DNA of 64,000 nt. Source: Pseudomonas akapageensis. GTDB lineage: Bacteria > Pseudomonadota > Gammaproteobacteria > Pseudomonadales > Pseudomonadaceae. Shown here piece after piece: positions 43,977-53,155 of the stretch. Position 1 is the stretch's first letter. Each line of letters opens with the position of its first letter. The notes beneath the pieces were generated by a model, which worked only from the letters and a program-made list of their open reading frames with translations, searched no databases and was not told the origin of the DNA. The stretch is taken from positions 1 to 64,000 of the forward strand of contig NZ_VXCP01000029.1 in NCBI RefSeq assembly GCF_011355085.1. Direction: 5' to 3'. Both the position numbers and the translations under genes were made by a program.

Positions 43977-44295
43977 TCAAACCAGCCGTTCCAGTTCCGG
44001 CACGGCCTCGAACAGGTCAGCCACCAGGCCGTAATCGGCCACCTGGAAGATCGGCGCTTCTTCGTCCTTGTTGATTTTCCGGCAGTTGGTGGGCATAGGC
44101 TGCGTTATCGGCAACCAGTACCTTGGCAACGCCAGCAATTTTTGCAGCGGCTTCGGCCACAGCGCCAACACCGGCACCGGCCACCAGCACGTGAATGTCG
44201 CCACCGATTTTCGCGGCAGCAGCAACGGTGTTCAGGGTTGCCGGGGCAACGGCAGCATTTTCCTGACCTTGTATAAAGTCAGCGATCACCAGGAT
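43977..44295 (-). pseudogene. Remnant of etfA (electron transfer flavoprotein alpha)
   Basis: The N-terminal part (ILVIAD, then [20 protein letters not shown] and [19 protein letters not shown]) is plainly EtfA. It is joined, after a frame change, to the EtfA C-terminus ([20 protein letters not shown]). More than half of the gene is missing between them and no clear start codon remains. It lies between the LuxR regulator and the EthD-like gene and is non-functional. Confidence 0.85.
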
Positions 44296-44492
44296 ACGCC
44301 TATGTGCGGGCCGGCTGTACCATCCCAGGACAGCAGCCAAGTAGTCTGTTTGAGGGATTACGCGTTCCTGGCCTTGATTGACCATGGGTCCAAGGCCTCG
44401 CCTGGAAGTCGGCTCAGGCCCGAGCACCCTGGATGAGCTGCGCCGCAATGCGGCCGATCCATCCATCAACCGAAACGAGGATCTTGATCGCT

Positions 44493-45194
44493 ATGGAAAA
44501 AGTCATCTACCTGCTCTGGCGTGATACCCAGACCAGCCGCGAAACCTTCGCCCGCCGCCTGCGCAGCGAGGTCGCCGAACAACTGCAGGCCCTGGGCGCC
44601 CAGGGTCTGCAACTGAACCTGGCCGACGCCGATGTCGAACCTGCAGCCGGCCTGCGCCAGGAGAACAACCGGCCTTTGCCCGATGGCAGCCTGTCGCTAT
44701 GGCTGGACAGCGCAAACGGACCTGCTCGCCGCCCGTTTGACGATCTGATTGCTGCGGCGACGGCACGCATGGCCGCCTATCTGGTCTGCGAGTCGGTTGC
44801 GATCCGCAATATCCGCTTCCCCGCAACGCCCGGCGAGCGCACCCACGGCTTCGCTCAACTGGCCCTGCTCACCCGCCCTCCTCGACTCACCCCTGAAGCC
44901 TGGCTGGATATCTGGCGCAACCACCACACCCCGGTGGCCATCGACACGCAAGACAACTTCCTATACGTGCAGAACCTGGTGGTATTGGCACTGACTCACG
45001 GCGCGCCGCGAATCGATGCCATCGTCGAAGAATGTTTCCCGCCAGCCGCCATGACCGATCCCCAGGCGTTTTTCGATGCGGTGGGCGACGAGGCGAAATT
45101 CCAGCGCAACCTGGGCGCGATGATGGACAGCTGCAATCGCTTTATCGATTTCGACAAGATCGACGTGCTGCCGACCAGTCAGTACTGCCTGTAG
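44493..45194 (+). CDS. EthD-like domain protein
   Basis: A 233-residue protein with two dimeric alpha/beta-barrel-like halves (KVIYLLWRDTQTSRETFARRL and RTHGFAQLALLTRPPRLTPE, the latter leading to WLDIWRNHHTPVAIDTQ). EthD-type proteins accompany ring-degrading oxygenases. I used the ATG at 44493. A hairpin (CTGTAGG/CCTACAG, 45189-45206) starts at its stop codon. It is the last catabolic-type gene before the biosynthetic cluster. Confidence 0.75.
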   Translation: MEKVIYLLWRDTQTSRETFARRLRSEVAEQLQALGAQGLQLNLADADVEPAAGLRQENNRPLPDGSLSLWLDSANGPARRPFDDLIAAATARMAAYLVCESVAIRNIRFPATPGERTHGFAQLALLTRPPRLTPEAWLDIWRNHHTPVAIDTQDNFLYVQNLVVLALTHGAPRIDAIVEECFPPAAMTDPQAFFDAVGDEAKFQRNLGAMMDSCNRFIDFDKIDVLPTSQYCL

Positions 45195-45240
45195 GGGAGC
45201 CTACAGAATTCGGAAAAATCGTACGCTAAAATTTTCCGAA
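45189..45240. terminator. Two hairpins at the catabolic/biosynthetic boundary
   Basis: A CTGTAGG-GGAG-CCTACAG hairpin (45189-45206) is followed by an AT-rich inverted repeat TTCGGAAAA (45209-45217) and TTTTCCGAA (45232-45240). They separate the EthD-like gene from the convergent 1233-residue gene. Confidence 0.5.
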
Positions 45241-45294
45241 CTGTCAGAGGCCTGTCAGGTGGATCTGCACCTGGCGCGGCCCAACCGCAGCACA

Positions 45295-48200
45295 CTAGGT
45301 CGGCCCCAAGGAGGCGGGACGCGTCTGCACAAGAGTCGGCCACGAATCCAACGTTGTCCAATCGATGCCTTTTTCCATTTCAAATCGACAGACAGGCCCG
45401 CGCATCAATATCTGAGCCTGGATGGCCTGCTCAGCGTCGGCGGTGTGTCCCCAAGGAATCGCATCCAAGTCCCGTAGTAGACCCGCCAATATGTCCTGAT
45501 CAAGGCGATCGCCAAATCGAGCGGCCAAAAAATGTTTCGCCCGACGAAATCGAGTTCCAGTGCCGATTAGTTGCGTAGCCAAGAGCGTTGCGCCACGGCC
45601 CTCCACAGCAATTTCGGGGGCATGCCGCACTATCATCGCCGGCATTCCCGATAGGGTTGACGATCCCGCCGCCACGATTTGCCGGAGGTCATCCGCCAAG
45701 TCCGAACGTTTGAACAGGCAGGCTGCGATCAGGTCATCGCCGACATTGAAGATGCCCCGCCCGGCGAGTTCCGAAAGCGCCTGTCTTGGCCAATTGGCCG
45801 CCAGAAACAGGCTGGCCTGCCGGAGCGACTCATAGCGATCGGACCACAGCCCATCGTCCGCGGATTCCTGATTCAGCCAGTGCGCATACCCGTCAATCAA
45901 GCCTAGGCAATAATCGAATCCCCTGCGCAGACAACGTAAGAGCAGACCACGAACGACTCGACTCCGCGCCATCGCGGCGACGGTCGACGACATCGGCAGG
46001 GCGTGCAAGGCGACGTACTGCGACGCGTCGTCGAGTACCGCCCGGTGCCGTATCAGTGTGGTGAGAATCGCCTTCCATTGCGGCCCGTCAAAACATTCGG
46101 CGAAGCCTTCGACGGCTTCGTTGACGACATACGAGAAATCGTAAGAGGCGTCGAATAGCAAACGCGTGGCGACCACAAAGTGCCTGAGATGCTCGTAATC
46201 CCAGGGATCTGATCCTTGCGCGTTGAGGCGGATGAACAGTGTCCAGGTACCCAGCACTTGCTCGCGCCGGACCGTCAGTGCCGGGAACATCCAGGCGCGG
46301 AATCGATCCAGGAACACCTCAAACGCCAGGATCCGGGCGATTTCGCCCCCGGGGCAATCAGGCGGCTCCGTCCACTCTACCGAGATCTGCCGTGGCGTGA
46401 ACACGTAGCTCGCCTTGTGCGTTCCCATCGGAATCTGGATCTCGAGCAACTCTCGTTCAAATCGCAGAACCTTCGTCGAGCGACTACTAAACGTCGAACA
46501 GAAGTGCTCGAGCGCTTGTACGCGCCGTGGTAGCCGCTGCGTGTCAATACGCAGTCCTGTCAGGGAGTATTGGTGAAGGAGATTATGTAGAACGTGCGGA
46601 TTCTCATACCGCTGTGGCGTCTCGCGGGAAGCCACAATGGCGTCAAACTCGAATCGCCAGTTGCGGTCCTGTATCTCGAATGACTCGGGGATCGCTTCAT
46701 CAGTCCACTGACGCAGCCAAATTTGAAAGCGCTGAAGCACTGCGGCATCGCGCTCAGGTAGCGATCCCATGCACAGAAATCTGATCCACCATTGCATCAC
46801 CATGAGGTAGCGGCCATAGCTGCTGACGTCGCCCTCATCCACCACGCGCCCTAGCAGCATTTTCAATGTGGCATCGTAAGTTTCGACTAACGATCCTCTG
46901 ATCTGCTCTGCAACGTTATCCAGACCTACCACGTACAGCGCGTCCCGGAGCGTCAAATAGGCATCGTTGAGTTGCTGAGGAAGCTGCGCCGTCGCTTCGC
47001 CTCCCGACACAATGCTTCTAAACGACGTTACTGACTGCCGGAATGCGTCCACTGGCTCAAGGACGGCGGGATTGTTGAGAGCCTGGCGTGTAAGCAGGAT
47101 CCCGCTTGCGATCGGCAACTCCAGTGAACGTATGGATACCATCGCTTCGACAAGCAAACCGTCTTCAAGGTCGTGCGCTAGTGCGTCGATGTAGGAGGCA
47201 GCGTCATCCAGCACATAAACTGGTAGTCGCACACATTCCGTCCTGACGAAGGCCAAGCTTTCAAGAATCAATACGGCATTGTCGCGCCGAAGCGCCGTCA
47301 GTTGAACTGCGGCCGAGTCAAGCAGACGGCGCAACGTTTGCGGCGGTACCCAGGACGTCGCCGCTTCGCAGGCGAGCAGTGCCATGACGATTCGAAGGTC
47401 ACCACTGGCGACCAATGTGCGTGTCACGGACGACAGCGCGAACAGTGTACGCAGGTCACGCTGCGGCCTACCCTGTGATACTTGGACGGCACGTTCGTAG
47501 TCTCTCGCAAACTCCGTGAGCGCGCAATATTCGCCGGCGTACCCTGGGTTCTTTGAGCGCCAGATTGCCGCGAGCAGAGACGGTGACTCCACTACGCCGT
47601 CGGCGCGTTGCATCCACCTCGCCGGTGTTGGCTGTTCGCTAAGTGCCAATAGTCGGTCCTTGACTTCTCGCCCGACCGGGAGACGACGTAACTGGGTAAG
47701 AACTTCGACACAGTCTGGCGCCAGCTCGCCGCCAGGTATCAGCACCTCGTCGGTGAAGACAAGTGCGCAGTCGTCGGGCAACACCAACTCTCGGCGAAGC
47801 TCACTCTGAATTGATCGCAGCATGGTCGAGTCGCCCAGGATTAAGGCGCCGCGGTCAAATACAACGCAGTCTGCTCCGGCTGGCATGCGCCGAGTGTCCA
47901 TCCTGACGCAGGTAATTTTCTGCTGGCGGAACATGATACCCGCGTGTTCCTCCGCGCTGCCTTCGTCCACTATCACCACTGCCACGCCGGCCTGCTCCCA
48001 CGCGTTGAGCGCAAGATATCGGCGCCAGGCGCACATGAGATCCGGTGCCACTAATGCGCGGCCCGAGGATTGTGTGCCAAGCATCAACAAGCCGGCTTCC
48101 GCGACATCGTAGCGCCCGATCAACGCTGCACGGCATGCATCGGTCAACACATCACGGTCGCGAAAGGCATCATCAGGATATGCCGGCCGCACCTGCAGCA

Positions 48201-48996
48201 GATGCAACCGTCGAACCGTCGTCGCGCGCAGATGGCTCCCGCGCCAGAGCCTGAGGTCTGAGCAAGCCGGACGCAAGACTAGGGTCGTCGCCTGCGAGCC
48301 GGTACTCTGAGCGCTGGCGAAACCGAAGCCGATCGTATGCGCGACGTTCATCAGCTGTGGGTTTCTCGGCATGACGGTGGTCACGGACACGAAGCCAAGT
48401 GTCGTCTCGAGTCCCCATTCGCAGTCGATCGCTGTAAAGTCGAACGTCTGCATCAGCTGGTTACATACCGCCTCCATGTGATCAAGAACTGCCGTGTCCA
48501 GATACGGCGAATGATCGTGACCGACATCGCCACAAACATCGATATTCAGCAACGGCTGCACAAAGCATGGAATGGCCTCGACATGATCGTAACGCCCCGA
48601 AAGCGCAAGCTGGCGTCGTGCGTGCTCGGTCGATCCACTCATGGCCACAGCGGCAATGCGCCGTATGAGCGCTTGGGGCTCGGGACATATCAGACTTTCG
48701 TAGCCGCCGGCATTGACGTGATCCGTCAGATCCTCGTTACCTGCACTACGCACGATCCAGGGACCTGGACCACAGACGTCCTCCACTTGTCGCGTCAGCT
48801 GTGGAAAAGCCTCCTCCAAAGCGGCTGCGTAAATCGATACTGGGTCGTCCGCCTGTGCCAGGCCGCCCGCCACTGCGGTCGGCAAAGGGGCGATCGGAAA
48901 GACGGGCAGGACAAGACTACTTAGGGATTCGATCTTCCGAATGCGCAGAAGCCGATCCACCTTGGGTCCGTAGAGCTGTTCTTCGTCTGTAGTCAT
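45295..48996 (-). CDS. Giant protein with PEP-synthase/rifampicin-phosphotransferase-like N-terminus
   Basis: A 1233-residue protein. Residues 81-100 (IVRSAGNEDL and AGGYES) resemble the nucleotide-binding VRSSATAEDL..AGQQET of PEP synthase, PPDK and rifampicin phosphotransferase. LLQVRP at 267-271 corresponds to their LQARP. EGSAEEHAGIMFRQQ (345-359, His351) resembles the swivelling phosphohistidine domain. The remaining 840 or so residues match nothing I recognise and lack the PEP-binding barrel. It may phosphorylate the cluster product or an intermediate, or confer self-protection; both are inference. It is last in the leftward operon, after the exporter. Confidence 0.6.
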   Translation of the reverse strand: MTTDEEQLYGPKVDRLLRIRKIESLSSLVLPVFPIAPLPTAVAGGLAQADDPVSIYAAALEEAFPQLTRQVEDVCGPGPWIVRSAGNEDLTDHVNAGGYESLICPEPQALIRRIAAVAMSGSTEHARRQLALSGRYDHVEAIPCFVQPLLNIDVCGDVGHDHSPYLDTAVLDHMEAVCNQLMQTFDFTAIDCEWGLETTLGFVSVTTVMPRNPQLMNVAHTIGFGFASAQSTGSQATTLVLRPACSDLRLWRGSHLRATTVRRLHLLQVRPAYPDDAFRDRDVLTDACRAALIGRYDVAEAGLLMLGTQSSGRALVAPDLMCAWRRYLALNAWEQAGVAVVIVDEGSAEEHAGIMFRQQKITCVRMDTRRMPAGADCVVFDRGALILGDSTMLRSIQSELRRELVLPDDCALVFTDEVLIPGGELAPDCVEVLTQLRRLPVGREVKDRLLALSEQPTPARWMQRADGVVESPSLLAAIWRSKNPGYAGEYCALTEFARDYERAVQVSQGRPQRDLRTLFALSSVTRTLVASGDLRIVMALLACEAATSWVPPQTLRRLLDSAAVQLTALRRDNAVLILESLAFVRTECVRLPVYVLDDAASYIDALAHDLEDGLLVEAMVSIRSLELPIASGILLTRQALNNPAVLEPVDAFRQSVTSFRSIVSGGEATAQLPQQLNDAYLTLRDALYVVGLDNVAEQIRGSLVETYDATLKMLLGRVVDEGDVSSYGRYLMVMQWWIRFLCMGSLPERDAAVLQRFQIWLRQWTDEAIPESFEIQDRNWRFEFDAIVASRETPQRYENPHVLHNLLHQYSLTGLRIDTQRLPRRVQALEHFCSTFSSRSTKVLRFERELLEIQIPMGTHKASYVFTPRQISVEWTEPPDCPGGEIARILAFEVFLDRFRAWMFPALTVRREQVLGTWTLFIRLNAQGSDPWDYEHLRHFVVATRLLFDASYDFSYVVNEAVEGFAECFDGPQWKAILTTLIRHRAVLDDASQYVALHALPMSSTVAAMARSRVVRGLLLRCLRRGFDYCLGLIDGYAHWLNQESADDGLWSDRYESLRQASLFLAANWPRQALSELAGRGIFNVGDDLIAACLFKRSDLADDLRQIVAAGSSTLSGMPAMIVRHAPEIAVEGRGATLLATQLIGTGTRFRRAKHFLAARFGDRLDQDILAGLLRDLDAIPWGHTADAEQAIQAQILMRGPVCRFEMEKGIDWTTLDSWPTLVQTRPASLGPT

Positions 48997-49114
48997 GGTT
49001 TAGCACCCAAGATTCGATGAATAAGATGGTGCAGCATGGCGATGGGCCGGCAACGGCATATATCAATCTCGCTACACTTTCGGTGCAGGCACGTCTTCAA
49101 GGGGTCACGTACTT

Positions 49115-50947
49115 TCATCTAGGGTCGCCCAGGAATCCGCCGCTTTGGTGAGCCCACAACCTCGCGTATAGACCTCCTTGCGCAAGCAGGGTCGTGTGGT
49201 CGCCCTGTTCGACAACACGTCCCTCATCAAGCACGATCAAACGGTCCATCGCCGCGATGGTGGACAACCGGTGCGCGATCGCAATCACGGTCTTGCCTTC
49301 CATTAACCGGTAAAAGCTCTGCTGGATTACGGCTTCGACTTCGGAATCAAGTGCACTGGTCGCCTCATCGAGCAGCAGGATCGGTGCGTCCTTCAGCATC
49401 ACGCGAGCAATGGCAATACGCTGACGCTGTCCACCAGAGAGCTTGACGCCGCGCTCGCCCACATGCGCCTCGTAACCGCAGCGATTGCCCGCATCACCGA
49501 GATCTTGGATAAAGGTATGTGCCTCTGCGCGCCGGGCAGCCGCTTCAATCTGCGCCGGAGTCGCATCGGGTCTGCCGTAGGAAATGTTGTCGGCTACCGA
49601 CCGATGCAGAAGTGAGATGTCCTGCGTGACTATGCCGATTTGGCTGCGCAACGAATTCTGCGTAGCGTGTGCGATGTTCTGCCCGTCGATAAGGATGCGA
49701 CCGTTTTCTAGATCATGGAAGCGCAGCAGCAAGTTCAATAGCGTCGACTTGCCGGCCCCCGAGCGGCCAACCAGGCCAATCTTTTCACCAGGCTTGACCG
49801 TGAGGTCCAGATCGTCGATCACTCGTGACCCGTTTTCGGCATAGCGGAAGCTCACTCGTTCGAAGCATACTTCGCCACGTGTCTCTGCGAGTTCGACGGC
49901 GCCAGGTACATCGAGAACGGCAGGTGGGATCGACAGCATCTTCATGCCGTCCTGCACCGTGCCGACGTTCTCGAACAGGCTGGTCATCTCCCACATGAGC
50001 CACTGCGACATGCCTTGCAGCCGCAACGCCATAGCGGTGCAGGCGGCTACGGCGCCCACTCCCACTACACCTTGCGACCACAACCACAACGCGGTACCCG
50101 TCGTGCCAATAGTGAGCCCAATGCTCAGGAGATGGTTGACGATCTCAAAGGCGCTCACTAGCCGCATCTCGCCGTAGCCAGTGCGCATGAATTCGCGCAT
50201 CGCCTCGTGCGCAAACCCTGCCTCGCGCTGCGTGTGCGAGAACAGTTTGACAGTGGCAATGTTGGTATAGGCGTCGGTCACGCGTCCCATCAATAGCGCT
50301 CGCGCGTCAGCCTGCTCCTTGCCGAACTTGCCAAGGCGAGGCACGAAATAGAACAACGCGGCGATGTAAAGGACAAGCCAGATCACGAAGGGCCATACCA
50401 ACTGCGCATCGAGCACGGCAACCAGGACGATCATGGTAGTTATGGAGACACTCATAGCGACCATGACGTCGGCCAACACGAATATGGTTTCGCGTACCGC
50501 AAGTGAGGTTTGCATCACCTTCGCCGTGATACGACCCGCGAACTCATCCTGATAGAAGGCCATGCTCTGCCCCAGCATCAGCCTGTGAAAGTTCCACCGC
50601 AGCCGCATAGGCAGGTTCACCGTGAGGGTCTGATGCTTGACGACGGACTGCAGCGCCACTACTACGATGCTGGCCACCATTACAGCAACCAGCCATAGTA
50701 ATGTCTCGCCACGCTCAGCCCACAGGCGTGACGGCTCCTGCAAGCTGAGCCAGTCGACGATGCGGCCGAACATGGCAATCAGCAGCGCCTCTAACGCCGA
50801 CATAATCATCGTGAGTACCGCCATGGCGGCGATCTTGCCGCGTACGCCCTGCGTGCAAGCCCAAAGAAAGGCGAAAAATCCCCGGGGCGGCGGTGATGGC
50901 TCGGCGGCAGGGAACGGACAGAGCAATTTTTCAAAGAAGCCGAGCAA
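49115..50947 (-). CDS. ABC exporter, fused permease and ATPase
   Basis: A 610-residue half-transporter of the type I exporter class with about six membrane helices. The ATPase has Walker A GRSGAGKST, signature LSGGQRQR, Walker B ILLLDEATSALD and an H-loop AHR. It is expected to dimerise in the inner membrane and export a small molecule, most likely the cluster product. The start appears to be a TTG at 50947 with GTGAGG upstream; no ATG is nearby. Confidence 0.9.
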   Translation of the reverse strand: MLGFFEKLLCPFPAAEPSPPPRGFFAFLWACTQGVRGKIAAMAVLTMIMSALEALLIAMFGRIVDWLSLQEPSRLWAERGETLLWLVAVMVASIVVVALQSVVKHQTLTVNLPMRLRWNFHRLMLGQSMAFYQDEFAGRITAKVMQTSLAVRETIFVLADVMVAMSVSITTMIVLVAVLDAQLVWPFVIWLVLYIAALFYFVPRLGKFGKEQADARALLMGRVTDAYTNIATVKLFSHTQREAGFAHEAMREFMRTGYGEMRLVSAFEIVNHLLSIGLTIGTTGTALWLWSQGVVGVGAVAACTAMALRLQGMSQWLMWEMTSLFENVGTVQDGMKMLSIPPAVLDVPGAVELAETRGEVCFERVSFRYAENGSRVIDDLDLTVKPGEKIGLVGRSGAGKSTLLNLLLRFHDLENGRILIDGQNIAHATQNSLRSQIGIVTQDISLLHRSVADNISYGRPDATPAQIEAAARRAEAHTFIQDLGDAGNRCGYEAHVGERGVKLSGGQRQRIAIARVMLKDAPILLLDEATSALDSEVEAVIQQSFYRLMEGKTVIAIAHRLSTIAAMDRLIVLDEGRVVEQGDHTTLLAQGGLYARLWAHQSGGFLGDPR

Positions 50948-51064
50948 AATATAGCCTCACTAATATTCCGCGACTGATGCCACACGCCTACCGGGTGGCG
51001 GGTAATGTTTTGACATACCAAGTCAATGCGATAAATGCGTCGCTTGCGCATTCGCTCAAGCACT

Positions 51065-52330
51065 TCAGCTGTCGATCAACCTGGCTACTTTTTCGAAGGC
51101 GGCGGCCACATGTTCTATCGCGCTCGTATCGGCCAACAGCATCCGGTGAGGAAGAGCGATGCAGGACCTGGAAAATTCTTGCGCTATAGGCAATTGATAA
51201 CGGGTTGGATCGACCGCATCGGTGAATGCCTTGCCCAGCCCGAACCGGTTTCTCGAGGAGGGCTTGTAGAGACGATTCTGGTTAAGCGCGCTGTACATCG
51301 TCTTGCAGGGCAACCGAATTTCCGCAGACAGCGCCGCAGCGAACCTCTCCGCGCCCTGTGTCTCGACAATCGACTGCGGCAACCGCACCACGTAGATGTA
51401 ATGCGCCCGCTCCGTGGTGCGAGGGGCGGTAGCCTGTGGCAGGAAACCAAGAGAAACCAGAAAGCTGTCCAGAACGGCGGCATTACGACGCCTATGTGCC
51501 AGTTGCTCGTCCAACACCTCCAGTTGCGCCACCAGGATGGCGGCATGAAACTCCGAGAGACAATGGTTGTTGCCCATGATCTCCGCGGTTTCGACCAGCG
51601 CCATCTCATCCATTCCAGGGGGCTGTGCAGAGAGCGTTCGGCCGTCGGCCCGCAGGTGCGCCAGGCGGCGTGCGACGCCCTCGTTGTCAGTAATCACCGC
51701 CCCACCCTCGCCGCTCGTCAACAGCTTGCTGTGCTGCATCGAAAACGTACCTGCCGCGCCGAAACAACCAACATGCCGACCGGCATACCTGGCGCCATGT
51801 GCCTGGGCGCAATCTTCGATCAAAGGAAGGGAGTGCGCCTGAGCGATTGCTACGAGGCGATTCAGGTCGGCGACCGCCGATCCAAGATGGACCACAGTGA
51901 TGGCTCGCGTACGCCGCGTGATTGCGCGCTCAAGTGCCACTGGATCAAGGCAACCGGTCTCGGGTTCCACGTCGGTGAGGACGGGGATAGCATTGATGCC
52001 GAGTACCGCGGACGCTGATGCGACCCAGCTCACGCCGGGCACGATTACCTCGTCGTGCGCCCCGACCTCGCAGGCCTCCAACGCCATACTCAAGCTGGCG
52101 GTGCCCGTCGAGGACGGCACGCAATACCCGGCGCCAGTGTATTCGGCAAACGCCTTTCCGAAACGCTCTTCCCAAGACGGCTGCCCGCGGTATTGACCAC
52201 TGATGGACCATCGGTGGCTGCCCAGTACGGCATTGACATTACGCAGGGTGTTATCAGTGCTCTGGGGCCAGTTGGGCCAATTCCCGTCGTGGACCGGCGT
52301 CCCTCCGTAAATTGCTAGCTTTTCCAACAT
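51065..52330 (-). CDS. DegT-family aminotransferase, scyllo-inosose aminotransferase-like (BtrS/StsC type)
   Basis: A 421-residue PLP enzyme. The WPQSTDNTLRNVNAVLGSHRWSISG opening (given in part) closely parallels L-glutamine:2-deoxy-scyllo-inosose aminotransferases, followed by VPSSTGTASL, the PLP-contacting EDCAQAHG and FSMQHSKLLTSGEGG with the Schiff-base Lys at about 202. NNHCLSEFHAAIL is also typical. The expected reaction is glutamine-dependent amination of a cyclitol ketone made by the synthase at 56358. The ATG at 52330 has GGAGG upstream. Confidence 0.85.
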   Translation of the reverse strand: MLEKLAIYGGTPVHDGNWPNWPQSTDNTLRNVNAVLGSHRWSISGQYRGQPSWEERFGKAFAEYTGAGYCVPSSTGTASLSMALEACEVGAHDEVIVPGVSWVASASAVLGINAIPVLTDVEPETGCLDPVALERAITRRTRAITVVHLGSAVADLNRLVAIAQAHSLPLIEDCAQAHGARYAGRHVGCFGAAGTFSMQHSKLLTSGEGGAVITDNEGVARRLAHLRADGRTLSAQPPGMDEMALVETAEIMGNNHCLSEFHAAILVAQLEVLDEQLAHRRRNAAVLDSFLVSLGFLPQATAPRTTERAHYIYVVRLPQSIVETQGAERFAAALSAEIRLPCKTMYSALNQNRLYKPSSRNRFGLGKAFTDAVDPTRYQLPIAQEFSRSCIALPHRMLLADTSAIEHVAAAFEKVARLIDS

Positions 52331-52427
52331 GGATGCCTCCGTCAATCAGGGTTAATTCGGTCTATCCAGGACAGCCACGGGATCAAGCCAGCGGTTGTTC
52401 CGGATCAACTCTTTCGCTAGAACGGAT

Positions 52428-53135
52428 TCAATTCACGCGTCGCCACAGGCGCTCCGCATATCGTGCGATGCCGGTGCCGACACGACCGGCATGTAGCAGC
52501 ATCTCAGCGATGGTGGATGCACTGGTCTGTGAACGGTAACCCCACATGTCCTCGCATTTGCTTTCCAACACAACTTCGATGTCGGCCGTCATGGCGGGTG
52601 CTAGGCCTTGAATGGCAAGCTGTCTTTCGAGTTCCGGGAGCGGCAAGCTCGAGCTGTAGGGAACGTCTTCGTAGTAAAGGACTTCGACGTGATCCAGCGT
52701 ATCAGCGGCAATTCGTACGATCTGATGATCGACATGCCCACCAAGGCCGCACGGAGCAAGCACAACCTGAGGCGACCGACACGCCACGGCGTTACGGATC
52801 AAGTTCACGACGTCCTCGGTCCTGGGATCATCGGTGGCTGCGATGCTAAGTTCTGTCGCTTTGTCATATCCCATCACAAAGCTGTCTGGACAGGACAACA
52901 GGTCGTAATCGATCCGCCGTCGCGCGCAATACGCTCGATCCTCCCGCTCCCGTTCTGCCGATATCGCATGTGCAGATTTCTCCCACGAAGCCTGCGGCAG
53001 TGCCCATCCGCTGTGGCCGAAGATTGTTACGAGACGGAGATCCGCTCGCATAGAAAGCCGCACAACGATGCCGCCTATGGAGTAGGCAATATCATCCGCG
53101 TGAGGTGATAGCAGCAGGATTCGCCTGCCCATCAT
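52428..53135 (-). CDS. PIG-L family N-acetyl sugar deacetylase
   Basis: A 235-residue LmbE/PIG-L-type zinc deacetylase. SPHADDIAYSIGG carries the His-x-Asp-Asp metal motif (Ala in place of the usual Pro) and GLGGHVDHQ the second metal site. In 2-deoxystreptamine pathways an N-acetylglucosaminyl intermediate is deacetylated after glycosyl transfer; this gene would fit that step. An ATG at 53135 with CTGGAG upstream is preferred to a GTG overlapping the aminotransferase stop. Confidence 0.82.
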   Translation of the reverse strand: MMGRRILLLSPHADDIAYSIGGIVVRLSMRADLRLVTIFGHSGWALPQASWEKSAHAISAEREREDRAYCARRRIDYDLLSCPDSFVMGYDKATELSIAATDDPRTEDVVNLIRNAVACRSPQVVLAPCGLGGHVDHQIVRIAADTLDHVEVLYYEDVPYSSSLPLPELERQLAIQGLAPAMTADIEVVLESKCEDMWGYRSQTSASTIAEMLLHAGRVGTGIARYAERLWRRVN

Positions 53136-53155
53136 TGACTCCAGAGATGACGAGA

